Shown: positions 8,985-17,713, counted from the stretch's first letter. The stretch is 64,000 nucleotides of DNA from Cellvibrio sp. (GCA_016712405.1 JADJRD010000003.1:176501-240500), one strand, 5' to 3'. The notes: generated by a model not told the origin, from the sequence alone. Numbers and translations are program-made.

Positions 8985-9824
8985 ATGAAAAAAGTAGAAG
9001 AGCGTTTTGCAGTTCATTTGGATGATTACAAACATTACGATACGCAAAAGTTACGTAAACATTTTTTAATTGATAATGTTTTTACTGCGGATGCAGTGGA
9101 ATTTACTTACACCCATTACGAACGATTAATGGTCGGGGGTGTAATGCCGGTCAATCAGTCAGTCAAACTGGAATCTTATGATCAATTAAAATCTGACTAT
9201 TTTTTGCAGCGTCGTGAGTTGGGTGCAATCAATATTGGTGGTGCCGGAAAAGTTTCTGTTGATGGTGAAATTTACGATATCAACACCAAAGAAGCACTCT
9301 ACATTGGCCGTGGTGCTCAAGAAATTATTTTCTCCAGTGTTGATGCAAGCAACCCCGCAAAATTCTATTTGAATTCAACACCTGCACATTGCACTTATCC
9401 CACCAAAAAATTAAATAAAGAAAATAGCAAAGTCTTGCATATGGGCGCTGGTGATAGCTGCAACGAACGCGATATTTATCAATTGATGATCAGTACTGTG
9501 ATTGATACTTGCCAATTGCAAATGGGAATGACTGAATTAAAACCTGGCAGCATTTGGAACACTATGCCGATGCATACGCACAGTCGTCGAATGGAAGCCT
9601 ATTTTTATTTCAACATTCCACAAGATCATGCGGTGTGTCATTTCATGGGGCCCGCCGAAGAAACTCGACATATTTGGGTGGGTAATGAGCAAGCGGTTGT
9701 GTCTCCACCTTGGTCAATGCATTCGGGTGTTGGTACGGCAAATTACACCTTTATTTGGGGGATGGCAGGTGAGAATCATGATTACACCGATATGGATCAC
9801 CACAAGCCCAGTGAATTGAAATAA
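8985..9824 (+). CDS. kduI: 5-dehydro-4-deoxy-D-glucuronate isomerase
   Basis: Converts 5-keto-4-deoxyuronate, the product of unsaturated uronate release from pectin, to 3-deoxy-D-glycero-2,5-hexodiulosonate. At 279 aa it matches E. coli KduI in length and motifs: VGGVMPV, RRELGAINIGGAGKV, HCTYPTKK, WNTMPMHTHSRRMEAYFYF and SPPWSMHSGVGT. The zinc ligands known in E. coli correspond to His197, His199, Glu204 and His246. AGG lies 7 bases before the ATG. kduD follows after 29 bases, so the two are probably co-transcribed. Five 19-bp repeats precede the gene. Confidence 0.96.
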   Translation: MKKVEERFAVHLDDYKHYDTQKLRKHFLIDNVFTADAVEFTYTHYERLMVGGVMPVNQSVKLESYDQLKSDYFLQRRELGAINIGGAGKVSVDGEIYDINTKEALYIGRGAQEIIFSSVDASNPAKFYLNSTPAHCTYPTKKLNKENSKVLHMGAGDSCNERDIYQLMISTVIDTCQLQMGMTELKPGSIWNTMPMHTHSRRMEAYFYFNIPQDHAVCHFMGPAEETRHIWVGNEQAVVSPPWSMHSGVGTANYTFIWGMAGENHDYTDMDHHKPSELK

Positions 9825-9853
9825 AAAATTGACATATATTTTTTGGAAAAATT

Positions 9854-10648
9854 ATGAACCATCCATTATTTGATTTAACCGGAAAAGTAGCTGTCATTAC
9901 CGGCGCCACACATGGTTTGGGCATGGCTATGGCATCAGGTCTTGCCAGTGCAGGCGCAACATTAATTATCAACGGTAATTCGTCTCAAGAAAAACTCGAC
10001 AATGCGGTTAATGAATATCGCGCAAAAGGTTATCAGGCCTTTGGTTACAAATTTAATGTCACTGATGAAGCTCAGGTTGAAGAGGCTGTTGAGCAAATTG
10101 AAAAAGATCATGGCGCTATTGATATTTTAATTAATAACGCCGGCATTATTAAACGTACGCCGCTGTTAGAAATGACACTGGAAGATTTTGAAGAAGTGAT
10201 CAAAATTGATTTGACTGGTGTGTTTACCATGACTCGCCCGGTTGCACGAAAAATGGTTGAGCGTCGTCGCGGAAAAATTATCAATATTTGTTCAATGATG
10301 AGTGAGCTGGGGCGCAATTCTGTCGGTGCTTATGCGGCTGCCAAAGGTGGACTAAAAATGCTCACTAAAAATATGGCGACCGAATGGGCAAAATACAATG
10401 TGCAAGTGAATGGAATCGGCCCGGGATATTTTGCGACCAGTCAAACAGAAGCGATTCGTGTTGATGGTCATCCTTTTAATGAGTTTATTATCAATCGCAC
10501 TCCTGCCGCAAAATGGGGTGATCCTGATGATTTGCAGGGTGCAACCATTTTCCTATCGTCCAAAGCCAGCGATTTTATTACCGGACAAATTGTTTATGTA
10601 GATGGCGGGATATTGGCGACGATTGGCAAACCCAGCAATGAAAATTAA
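9854..10648 (+). CDS. kduD: KduD-type 2-dehydro-3-deoxygluconate 5-dehydrogenase (SDR)
   Basis: A 264-residue short-chain dehydrogenase expected to reduce the KduI product to 2-keto-3-deoxygluconate with NAD(P)H. The cofactor loop TGATHGLGMAMA is near residue 17, NNAG near 95, and the catalytic YAAAK has Tyr160 and Lys164. LTGKVAVITGATHGLG and GPGYFATSQTEA are shared with both KduD and gluconate 5-dehydrogenase, and annotation pipelines often use the latter name. Its place directly after kduI favours the KduD role. A REP-like element follows the stop. Confidence 0.85.
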   Translation: MNHPLFDLTGKVAVITGATHGLGMAMASGLASAGATLIINGNSSQEKLDNAVNEYRAKGYQAFGYKFNVTDEAQVEEAVEQIEKDHGAIDILINNAGIIKRTPLLEMTLEDFEEVIKIDLTGVFTMTRPVARKMVERRRGKIINICSMMSELGRNSVGAYAAAKGGLKMLTKNMATEWAKYNVQVNGIGPGYFATSQTEAIRVDGHPFNEFIINRTPAAKWGDPDDLQGATIFLSSKASDFITGQIVYVDGGILATIGKPSNEN

Positions 10649-10716
10649 TCGTCATTGCTGCTAAGGCAGGAGCCGTCACACCAGCGAAGCTCATCTAGCA
10701 GTTAAAAATTTCAACG

Positions 10717-10792
10717 AAATCCAAGGCTGGATCCCTGCTTTCTCAGGGATGACGAAGTGAAATTAAAAAAATTAATTCGTGAAAAGGTCTCT
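10717..10792. repeat. REP-like element with a partial mobile-repeat end
   Basis: GGCTGGATCCCTGC, then CAGGGATGACGA, is a half-element nearly identical to that at 15533. It continues into ATTCGTGAAAAGGTCTCT (10775-10792), which matches the right terminus of the 96-bp elements at 26612 and 39591. The left terminus is not recognisable. A decayed copy of the opposite half (CGTCATTGCTGCTAAGGCAG) lies at about 10650-10670. Confidence 0.6.
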
Positions 10793-10793
10793 A

Positions 10794-11789
10794 TTAATTT
10801 TTAAATTGTGTATTCAGAAAATGTTCTACTGCATCAACAGAAGGTGTTAGCCATGGCTCAAACAACCAAAACGAATGTGGCGTGTTGGGAATTTTAGTGA
10901 CCTGATAAGGTATGTTCAAGGGTTTCATTTTTTCAATCATGTCTTTGTAGCCAAGGCTAAATCTTTCTTGATTGCTAATCAGAAAAAGAGTCGGTGGTGT
11001 ATTTTTGTTGACGTAAAAAACGGGTGAAGCTTCTCGCCATATATCTGTTTTTTCATTATATCGACCACCCAGCCAAGCACCTGCTGCAGATGGATTTTTC
11101 TTGGGGTCGTCTTCATGAAAGAGGGCAGCGGGAGAGGTAAAGTCAGATAAGCCATCAATATTAATAATGGCTTGTACTTGAAAAGATGATGCATTAATTT
11201 TTGATTGGGTTATTGCAGGATTAAATTTTCTTACACCATTGCTAACGCCTGCGAGACTCGCTATTTGTCCGCCGGCAGAGCCGCCCGCAATCGCAATTTT
11301 ATTGGGATTGATGCGATAAGTTTTTGCATTGTTGCGTAACCAATAAATGGCTGCTTTTGCATCTTGTACGGCGGCCGGATATTGAGCTTCAGGGGAGAGT
11401 CGGTAACTGATGGTTGCAGCAGTGAAACCTCTTTCAGCCATAGCAATGGCAAATGGAGTGAAGTTGGTTCGGTAACCGGCGCGCCAACCACCGCCGTGAA
11501 TGAAAATGATGGCAGGATTTCCTTTATGGATTTTATTTTTAGGTAAATATAAATCCAATTGCAAAGAGCGATTGCCATAAATAACGTAAGTCAGATTTTT
11601 AATTTCTATTACCGAAGCTGGGACATCACGCTTGGCAATTTTAATGAAAGGATATTCTCCAATCAGTTTTTGATAAGTAATTTCTGGCGTGTAGGTGTTA
11701 TTGGGGTCAACAATATTGGTGATGGTTTTACAAGCCGATAATGTCACTGCTATTAATAGAAGAATACAAGAAATATTTTTGCCCATCAT
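10794..11789 (-). CDS. Alpha/beta-hydrolase lipoprotein, probable esterase
   Basis: A 331-residue lipoprotein (signal ending LSAC, cysteine at about 20). It has the hormone-sensitive-lipase/BD-FAE layout: oxyanion motif HGGGWR, nucleophile elbow GGSAGG, an Asp region, and a C-terminal His in TPHSFW. Members cut short acyl or acetyl esters. In this setting an acetylated pectin or rhamnogalacturonan fragment is a plausible substrate, but that is inference. It is the only minus-strand gene inside the plus-strand pectin block and is divergent from the CE12 gene, with only 26 bases between annotated starts. Two adjacent ATGs (11789, 11786) could start it. Confidence 0.82.
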   Translation of the reverse strand: MMGKNISCILLLIAVTLSACKTITNIVDPNNTYTPEITYQKLIGEYPFIKIAKRDVPASVIEIKNLTYVIYGNRSLQLDLYLPKNKIHKGNPAIIFIHGGGWRAGYRTNFTPFAIAMAERGFTAATISYRLSPEAQYPAAVQDAKAAIYWLRNNAKTYRINPNKIAIAGGSAGGQIASLAGVSNGVRKFNPAITQSKINASSFQVQAIINIDGLSDFTSPAALFHEDDPKKNPSAAGAWLGGRYNEKTDIWREASPVFYVNKNTPPTLFLISNQERFSLGYKDMIEKMKPLNIPYQVTKIPNTPHSFWLFEPWLTPSVDAVEHFLNTQFKN

Positions 11790-11815
11790 TCAGTATCCAA
11801 ATTTGATTATTCAAT

Positions 11816-13432
11816 ATGATGTTATCGACTTTACATGAAATGCAAATTAAAAAATATAAAGTTGCGACTTTACTGTTTCTATTTTTTACTGGCTTGACCT
11901 TAATGTCCTGTCAGCATCAATACCCCAAAAACATTACCGGTATTGCATTCGAAAAATCTCCATTGGTCAATTCACAAGTGAGGCTGTTGGATGCTAAAGG
12001 TAAAACTTTGCACGGATTGACGGATGCTCAGGACCGCTATTTTTTTTCACTCCATAATATTACGGCGCCTTTATTAATTTCGGTTTCGACGGGTCCAGCG
12101 TCTGATTGTGTTGTGAATTCAAGATTAAGGCCAATTTGCATGTCGGTTTTGGTTGATCAGTTTTCGAAAGAATCCATTCAAATAGCCAATATCAATCCGT
12201 TGACGGATCGTTTGGTGTCGGATGTTTCGGTTATGAAAGGATTTATTGGTCCGCAACAATGGATTAACTCAAATTCTGTTGGAGACATTCAACAAGACTG
12301 GATTGATCAGTCGCGATTATTTTTGAAAAGAGGTTTTGGTGACGCTTTTGTCAGTGCGAAATTGACTGATGGAAAAAACTTTAATCCTGCGACTTATTCG
12401 GCAGATCAGCATGACATCGCCGCTTCAGTATTTTCGTTAATTCATCACAATCGTAATTACGATAATAATTCAGGTGAAACCGGCCACACGACCTTAGCTG
12501 ATATTAGTTTTCGGCCGATTGTTGGTTTGTTTCCCAGTGGAGAATATGAGCCATTAAATTTCTTCCGGGCGCATGATGAATTCAATAAAATAAAAAAAGC
12601 CAAGTTACGAATTTTCATTGTCGGTGATTCAACTTCTGCAGTTTATGAACAATTACGGTTTCCGCGTATGGGCTGGGGGCAAGCCTTTGCTGAAAAGTTT
12701 TTGAATCGAGATGATGTTGTCATAGTGGTGGGTTCTCGTGCAGGGCGAAGCTCTCGTGATTTTTATAATGGGCGATGGTTTGCGCAGATGGAGCCCTTGA
12801 TTCAACCGGGCGATTATCTATTGATTAATCACGGCCATAACGATCAAAATTGTGATGCCTTGAAACCGATTCGTGGTGCTGCGGATGTCATGAATCTCTG
12901 TACCTATCCTAATGATGACCTGGGTCAGCCGCAATTTCCGCTAGAGAAACCAGAAATGTCGTTCCAGCATTCACTGGAAAATTATCTACAGCTTGCACGA
13001 AAAAAATCGGCAATTCCTATTTTATTTACGCCAACAACACGAATTAAAAATGCAGTAGGACTGCAAAACGTACCAGTGGTGACTAGTCACTACACTCGTA
13101 AATCGGATGAAAAACACTATCGGTATGTGGGTGATTATTCTAAAACCATTCGCGAGGTTGCAATCAAAAATCAAGTTCCTTTGATTGATCTTGAAACTGC
13201 CAGCATTCAGTTTGTTAATTCTTTACAGGATTCTGATTGGAAGGATTATTGGTTGGTAGTTGACGAAAATCATTACCCCTTTTATGCCAATGGAATGCAA
13301 GGTAGTAGACAGTTGCCGGATGGCACGCATTTTCAAAAGAAAGGGGCAGAGGTGATGGCAGAGTTAGTGTCACAACTTATTCTACAAAATAGTGAGTTAG
13401 CGAAATTATCAGAAAAATTATTTAACCAGTGA
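11816..13432 (+). CDS. CE12-type rhamnogalacturonan acetylesterase with extra N-terminal domain, lipoprotein
   Basis: The C-terminal part (about residues 265-530) is an SGNH hydrolase of the RhgT/CE12 type: block I IVGDSTS, then GSRAGRSSRDF, NHGHND, and the catalytic Asp-His block DGTHFQKKGAE. Such enzymes remove acetyl groups from rhamnogalacturonan I. The N-terminal ~230 residues hold a lipoprotein signal (LTLMSC), an Ig-like or carboxypeptidase-regulatory-like segment (VRLLDAKGKTLHGLTDAQDRYFF) and a helical stretch I cannot name. The ATG at 11840 (MQIKKYKVATLL) would give a more normal signal peptide than 11816; neither has a clear ribosome site. The PL10 gene follows within 16 bases. Confidence 0.85.
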   Translation: MMLSTLHEMQIKKYKVATLLFLFFTGLTLMSCQHQYPKNITGIAFEKSPLVNSQVRLLDAKGKTLHGLTDAQDRYFFSLHNITAPLLISVSTGPASDCVVNSRLRPICMSVLVDQFSKESIQIANINPLTDRLVSDVSVMKGFIGPQQWINSNSVGDIQQDWIDQSRLFLKRGFGDAFVSAKLTDGKNFNPATYSADQHDIAASVFSLIHHNRNYDNNSGETGHTTLADISFRPIVGLFPSGEYEPLNFFRAHDEFNKIKKAKLRIFIVGDSTSAVYEQLRFPRMGWGQAFAEKFLNRDDVVIVVGSRAGRSSRDFYNGRWFAQMEPLIQPGDYLLINHGHNDQNCDALKPIRGAADVMNLCTYPNDDLGQPQFPLEKPEMSFQHSLENYLQLARKKSAIPILFTPTTRIKNAVGLQNVPVVTSHYTRKSDEKHYRYVGDYSKTIREVAIKNQVPLIDLETASIQFVNSLQDSDWKDYWLVVDENHYPFYANGMQGSRQLPDGTHFQKKGAEVMAELVSQLILQNSELAKLSEKLFNQ

Positions 13433-13448
13433 ATATCAGGTGAGAGAT

Positions 13449-14150
13449 ATGTTTAAGCAATTAGGGTTGTTATGGGTGTTAGCTTGTGTGAGTTGTGCTT
13501 CGATTGTTGATGCAGGGTCAAAACAATATAGCTTGGATGAATATCAACACTTATCAAAGCAACTACTCAAAAAAGATGAATTGTTTATTCGGTCTGAGTT
13601 AACGAAATTGGGTCAAAAGAAAGCGGCATTACCTGACTATACCAAAGAATTTGGATTTGACGTTGAGCAGCCTGTCGAATGGTTTACTTCGGATGAGGGG
13701 AAACGGATTATGGATATTATTCTATCCTTTCAAACGCCTTCAGGTGGTTGGTCAAAACGAACGGATATGGCAAAAGAAAAGCGCAAGCCAGGTTATGCTT
13801 TTGGAACAGAAGAAGATTATGTTCCGACCTTTGATAATAGCGCGACTAGCACACAGTTAATGTTATTGGCAAAAGCCTATTCAGCGACGTCCAGGAAAGA
13901 ATATTTAATGGCATTTAATCGCGGATTGGATTATGTGATGAGTGCGCAGTATCCCAATGGTGGCTGGCCGCAAAGTTTTCCATTGCGCGGCAGTTACCAC
14001 GATCACATTACGTATAACGATGCATTAATGCGCGATTTAATGGTGTTAATGTTGAAGGTATCAAAAGCGAAAGATGAATTTTCGTTTGTGACAAAAGAAC
14101 AGCAGGCGGCCGCAAAAATAGTGTGGAATTGGCGCTGGATTGCGTGCTGA
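13449..14150 (+). CDS. Pectate lyase PL10, N-terminal fragment (frameshifted)
   Basis: First part of a pectate lyase of family PL10, which cleaves polygalacturonate by beta-elimination. Start ATG 13449 follows AGGTGAGAG; the upstream GTG 13440 is less likely. The signal peptide is about 22 residues. Family motifs are GGWSKRTDMA, TFDNSATSTQ, LMLLAKAYSAT, QYPNGGWPQSFPL and HITYNDALM. The frame ends in a non-family tail (WRWIAC). The rest of the lyase continues two bases out of frame from about 14123, so the gene is broken at the GTGT/A5 tract at 14114-14124. A two-base duplication or a missing A would explain it; it may be a sequencing error. Confidence 0.85.
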   Translation: MFKQLGLLWVLACVSCASIVDAGSKQYSLDEYQHLSKQLLKKDELFIRSELTKLGQKKAALPDYTKEFGFDVEQPVEWFTSDEGKRIMDIILSFQTPSGGWSKRTDMAKEKRKPGYAFGTEEDYVPTFDNSATSTQLMLLAKAYSATSRKEYLMAFNRGLDYVMSAQYPNGGWPQSFPLRGSYHDHITYNDALMRDLMVLMLKVSKAKDEFSFVTKEQQAAAKIVWNWRWIAC

Positions 14151-15532
14151 AAACCCAAGTGAAAGTCAACGGAGAATTAACGGTTTGGGGTGCGCAACAT
14201 GACGTGAAAACGCTCGCACCTGCAAAAGCGCGTGCTTATGAAATGGTTTCGCTGACCAGTTCTGAAAGTGTGTGGATGTTGGAGTTTTTAATGGAACTGG
14301 AAAAACCCTCGCCGGATATTATTCAATCTATTCATGCTGCCGCCAAATGGTATGAGCAAACCAAAATTATCGGCAAAACCTGGGTGCGCGGTGCAAATCA
14401 ATTAACTGATGATGCTAATGCTCCTGCACTTTGGTCTCGCTTTTATGAGATAGGCACTAACAAACCGATTTTCGGTGATCGTGATGATTCCATTTATTAT
14501 GAAGTCGGAAAAGTGTCAGAAGAGCGACGAGCGGGTTATGCCTGGTTTACCACATCACCGAATAATGTTCTGAAAAAATATCAAAAGTGGAAAAAGAAAA
14601 TTGCTCAATTTGGCATTGCGAAGAACCCATTAAATTTTGGCAATAATATTCGCACGGCTGATCCGTCTGCGCATGTATGGAATGATGGAAAAATGTATCT
14701 TTATACATCGCATGATGAAGAGTGTCAGGAAGATTTTCACATGAAAGATTGGTACGCTTTTTCTTCTAAGGATTTAGTCAATTGGAAAACGCATGGGCCC
14801 ATACTGTCAATTAACGATTTAACCTGGGCGGATAATTTTGCCTGGGCGCCGGATGCGGCTTATAAAAATGGAAAATATTATTTAATTTTTCCGGCAGGAA
14901 CAGGATTTAAAGACAGAGTCAATCCTGAAAAAAGTACTAAATGGATGGGCTTGGGTATTGCTGTTAGTGATTCGCCAACTGGGCCTTTTAAAGATGCGAT
15001 TGGCAAACCTTTGTGGACAACTCCTTATGCAAATGATCCCAGTTTGTTTGTCGATGATGATGGAAAAGCTTATTTGTATTTTCATGGTATGAATGCGGAT
15101 TACCAAGTGGCGGAAATGGCAGAAGATTTGCTGAGTATTAACGGTGAATTACAAAAGATGGATATGGGTGGATATGAACCCAAAATGGAAGGTCCTTGGG
15201 TTTTTAAGCGTAAGGGAATTTATTATTTCACTATGCCAGAGAATAATCGTACTCTGAGTTATTACACATCCAGATCACCTAAAGGCCCTTGGCAGTATCA
15301 AGGTGTTATCATGGATGAAGAAAATGGAAATAATCACCACTCCATTGTTGAGCACAAAGGTCATTGGATTTTATTTTACCATCGCTGGCTCGATACTCCT
15401 GGCTGCCATAAAAAGCAGCGTCATGTGGCAGCAGAGTATTTATTTTTTACTGATGATGGCAAGATTCAGAAAGTGAAGAGAACTCAGCAAGGTGTCAGTG
15501 ATTTTTCAAGGCGTATAAAAAATCTCAATTAA
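14123..15532 (+). CDS. PL10 C-terminal part fused to GH43 glycosidase (frameshifted continuation)
   Basis: Continues the PL10 lyase with LALDCVLKTQVKVNGELTVW, TLAPAKARAYEMVSL and W..RFYEI..NKPIFGDRD, the family's C-terminal core. From about residue 155 a GH43 five-bladed propeller follows: RTADPSAHVW (general base Asp), NDPSLFVDDDGKAYLY (pKa-modulating Asp), EGPWVFKR (general acid Glu) and HHSIVEHKGHWILFYHRW. GH43 enzymes act on arabinan or xylan side chains, so the intact enzyme would join backbone lyase and side-chain hydrolase in about 695 residues. The GTG at 14123 is only the first start-like codon after the shift, not a true start. Together with 13449-14150 this is one gene. Confidence 0.83.
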   Translation: MELALDCVLKTQVKVNGELTVWGAQHDVKTLAPAKARAYEMVSLTSSESVWMLEFLMELEKPSPDIIQSIHAAAKWYEQTKIIGKTWVRGANQLTDDANAPALWSRFYEIGTNKPIFGDRDDSIYYEVGKVSEERRAGYAWFTTSPNNVLKKYQKWKKKIAQFGIAKNPLNFGNNIRTADPSAHVWNDGKMYLYTSHDEECQEDFHMKDWYAFSSKDLVNWKTHGPILSINDLTWADNFAWAPDAAYKNGKYYLIFPAGTGFKDRVNPEKSTKWMGLGIAVSDSPTGPFKDAIGKPLWTTPYANDPSLFVDDDGKAYLYFHGMNADYQVAEMAEDLLSINGELQKMDMGGYEPKMEGPWVFKRKGIYYFTMPENNRTLSYYTSRSPKGPWQYQGVIMDEENGNNHHSIVEHKGHWILFYHRWLDTPGCHKKQRHVAAEYLFFTDDGKIQKVKRTQQGVSDFSRRIKNLN

Positions 15533-15575
15533 ATCAAAGGCTGGATCCCTGCTTTCGCAGGGATGACGATGTGAG
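15533..15575. repeat. REP-like half-element
   Basis: GGCTGGATCCCTGCTTTCGC followed by AGGGATGACGATGTGA is the same half-element as at 10717. It lies right after the PL10-GH43 stop. Downstream, GAATTTGTGCAAA resembles the terminal sequence of the 96-bp elements. Confidence 0.7.
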
Positions 15576-15620
15576 ATTAAACAAAAATGAATTTGTGCAA
15601 ATATTTATTGGAGTTATTTT

Positions 15621-16901
15621 TTGAAGCATTTTGTTATCTATGCCATGGGCACAGGTGGAGATCTTGATCCCATGGTCGCATTGGCGACTGAATTGGTACA
15701 GCGTGGGCACAAAGTCAGTTTTTTATCCAATGATTATTTTGCACCGATTATTCTGGCGGCAGGTTGTGAGTTTGTATCGGTAGGCAGTGTTGAACAGTAC
15801 CACAAAGGCAATAGTGTCACTGCTTGGGAGCGTGACAACCAAACGGATAATTTTCAGTATTATCACGCACCTGCATTTGAGCCTGCGTTTCGATTTGTTC
15901 AGAGTTGTGCAGCAGACAAAAATTGTGTGTTGTTAGTTTTAGGGGAACAAAATGGGGCATCAGTAGCGGCCGAAAAATGTAATATCCCCTTCGTTACCTT
16001 TATGCTTTCGCCTAATGTGATTTTTTCTGCGATTAACCCGCCTGCACCATTTCGCTGGATCGTTCCGAAGTATTTACCTTTATTCATAGTGCGCTTGTTG
16101 TTGCATCGATATCGCAAAGTGAGAGCTAAACGATTTTTTAAAGAGCCACATCTTGCTGAGTATCTAGCGGTTCGAAAACGATTGGATTGTTTACCGAAAT
16201 TTAAAAAACAATCCAGTGCTGTGTTACAAATTGGTTTTTTTCCAGAATGGTTTGGCATGCCTGCGAAAGATTGGCCCAAGAATATTTATGTGGTTGGGTT
16301 TCCGTTACAAAATCGCCCCAGTATGCAATCTCGATTTGAATATGATCAGCTGATTGAAAAGTCAGGGGCACCTATTATTTTTACCACCGGCACAGGGGTA
16401 AAAGATGTTCGCGCCTTGTTTACTGAAGGTAGAAAAATTTGTGAAGCATTGCAACTGCCAGGTGTGTTTGTAGGTGGAAATGATGGTGCAGAATTGTTGC
16501 AAGGGTCTGACTGGTGCAAGCATTTTAGTTATCTGGATTTTGAATATGCTTTTTTGAAAGCCCAAGTGGTCATTCATCACGGTGGAATAGGGACAACAGC
16601 ACAAGCGATTAAAGCAGGAATTCCGCAAATCATTCGACCATTAAAATACGATCAACCGGATAACGCTGACCGTATTTATCGATTAGGTTTGGGTACTTAT
16701 GTGATACCAGAAAAATTTACTGCAGAATCAGTGATACCTATTCTTCGCAATATGTTGCAAAAAGCAAAAGAGTCGAAAGTTTTAAAGAAATTTTCAGCGG
16801 ATGTACAAAACAGCAGTGCGATTGTAAGTGCTTGTGATTTGATTGAGGTGTCAACTCGTGACCTTACAATGCACTCCCGAAAAAGCGAGAGCACTCTTTG
16901 A
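15621..16901 (+). CDS. GT1-type glycosyltransferase (UGT/MurG-like)
   Basis: A 426-residue GT-B enzyme. The N-terminus MGTGGDLDPMVALATELVQRGH is the glycine-rich acceptor-side loop of the glycosyltransferase 28/UGT group. The C-terminal donor motif is HHGGIGTTAQAIKAGIPQIIRPLKYDQPDNADR. The nearest named groups are sterol or macrolide glucosyltransferases and rhamnolipid rhamnosyltransferases; donor and acceptor cannot be read from sequence. No signal peptide. The TTG start is supported by GGAG seven bases upstream and because the GT-B loop begins directly after it. It is the last gene of the pectin block and has no obvious role there. Confidence 0.82.
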   Translation: MKHFVIYAMGTGGDLDPMVALATELVQRGHKVSFLSNDYFAPIILAAGCEFVSVGSVEQYHKGNSVTAWERDNQTDNFQYYHAPAFEPAFRFVQSCAADKNCVLLVLGEQNGASVAAEKCNIPFVTFMLSPNVIFSAINPPAPFRWIVPKYLPLFIVRLLLHRYRKVRAKRFFKEPHLAEYLAVRKRLDCLPKFKKQSSAVLQIGFFPEWFGMPAKDWPKNIYVVGFPLQNRPSMQSRFEYDQLIEKSGAPIIFTTGTGVKDVRALFTEGRKICEALQLPGVFVGGNDGAELLQGSDWCKHFSYLDFEYAFLKAQVVIHHGGIGTTAQAIKAGIPQIIRPLKYDQPDNADRIYRLGLGTYVIPEKFTAESVIPILRNMLQKAKESKVLKKFSADVQNSSAIVSACDLIEVSTRDLTMHSRKSESTL

Positions 16902-16917
16902 TGAAATGGTTTAGCGA

Positions 16918-17049
16918 TTACTGACCAAAAGTCGCTTCGGGATCAGATTTAATACCTGTTTTTACCATAAGAACTTCAATTAATTTACCAACAACAGATG
17001 ACGACTTTACTGTTTTTGTGGTTGTTTGTTTTGCTGTTTTATTACTCAT
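16918..17049 (-). CDS. Small basic protein, 43 aa, unknown
   Basis: An ORF of 43 residues rich in Lys, Thr and Ser at its N-terminus (MSNKTAKQTTTKTVKSSS), followed by VVGKLIEVLMVKTGIKS, which could be an amphipathic helix. A GGG lies about 7 bases before the ATG. It is the last gene of the minus-strand set with the 137-aa gene and the kinase, separated from the former by a hairpin at 17088-17106. I do not recognise the family. Confidence 0.45.
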   Translation of the reverse strand: MSNKTAKQTTTKTVKSSSVVGKLIEVLMVKTGIKSDPEATFGQ

Positions 17050-17087
17050 AATAATACCCATTGATTTGATGGATAGAAAATTCAACT

Positions 17088-17106
17088 AGCACCAATTAAT
17101 GGTGCT
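17088..17106 (-). terminator. Hairpin between the 137-aa and 43-aa genes
   Basis: AGCACCA and TGGTGCT form a 7-bp stem around ATTAA. On the minus strand it is followed by AGTTGAATTTTC, a weak T tract, so it may partly terminate transcripts of the 137-aa gene. Confidence 0.35.
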
Positions 17107-17168
17107 ACGGATACTATGCTAATTGAAAACTGTGCATGTAATTCTATCTGGGCATTGTATTAATGTTT

Positions 17169-17582
17169 TCAAATAGGGCCGCAAGTAAATTCAGGGTCTA
17201 AATAATAGGCGGCTTGTTTGTCGTTGGATTTGTATAGGCCTAATAAATGGAATATCCAAGTTCCTCTGAATGCTTCAGTGATGGTAATTGGTTTATCAAA
17301 GTAGTCTATAGCGTCTTTATAAGTTTCTTTTGTGGGTGATTTGACATTAAATTGAGTAAACAGGCAGCTTTTAATTTTTACGCCAGGGTTGGCTTTTTTG
17401 TAAGTGAACGTAAGTGTGTCGTTGATTTTAAAGAACGGTGGCATCTTATTTTTTGCAAGAAGTTCGGTGCCGACATCACTGGTAATTTGATAACTCACCT
17501 GCGTTACTTCTGTTGAAGATTGTTGCTCAGGGAATAAAAGAGTGAAGGTATAATTAGTTTGACGGTTAGGTTCTTTAGTCAT
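17169..17582 (-). CDS. Hypothetical protein, 137 aa
   Basis: A soluble protein without signal peptide or membrane segment (MTKEPNRQTNYTF..). Alternating hydrophobic residues suggest a beta-sandwich. The C-terminus GTWIFHLLGLY..YYLDPEFTCGPI is distinctive and vaguely like the end of PixA/AidA-type inclusion proteins, but the match is too weak to name it. It lies 131 bases downstream of the kinase gene on the same strand, so it could be part of the same unit or a target of it. Confidence 0.65.
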   Translation of the reverse strand: MTKEPNRQTNYTFTLLFPEQQSSTEVTQVSYQITSDVGTELLAKNKMPPFFKINDTLTFTYKKANPGVKIKSCLFTQFNVKSPTKETYKDAIDYFDKPITITEAFRGTWIFHLLGLYKSNDKQAAYYLDPEFTCGPI

Positions 17583-17713
17583 GATTATTTCTCATTTGTG
17601 TTGTGAATTTAACAGTTTAGTTAAAGGCATTACTTGTGTATCAATCCTTCATTAACAATGTGAGAGCATAATTAGTGGGATTTCAGGCATATCGCATTCC
17701 TCGTTCTATGGGA

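Noticed and set aside
16918..17582. RiPP-type precursor and modification pair
   Set aside because: The 43-aa ORF has no cleavage motif and no maturation enzyme lies nearby, so the idea has no support.
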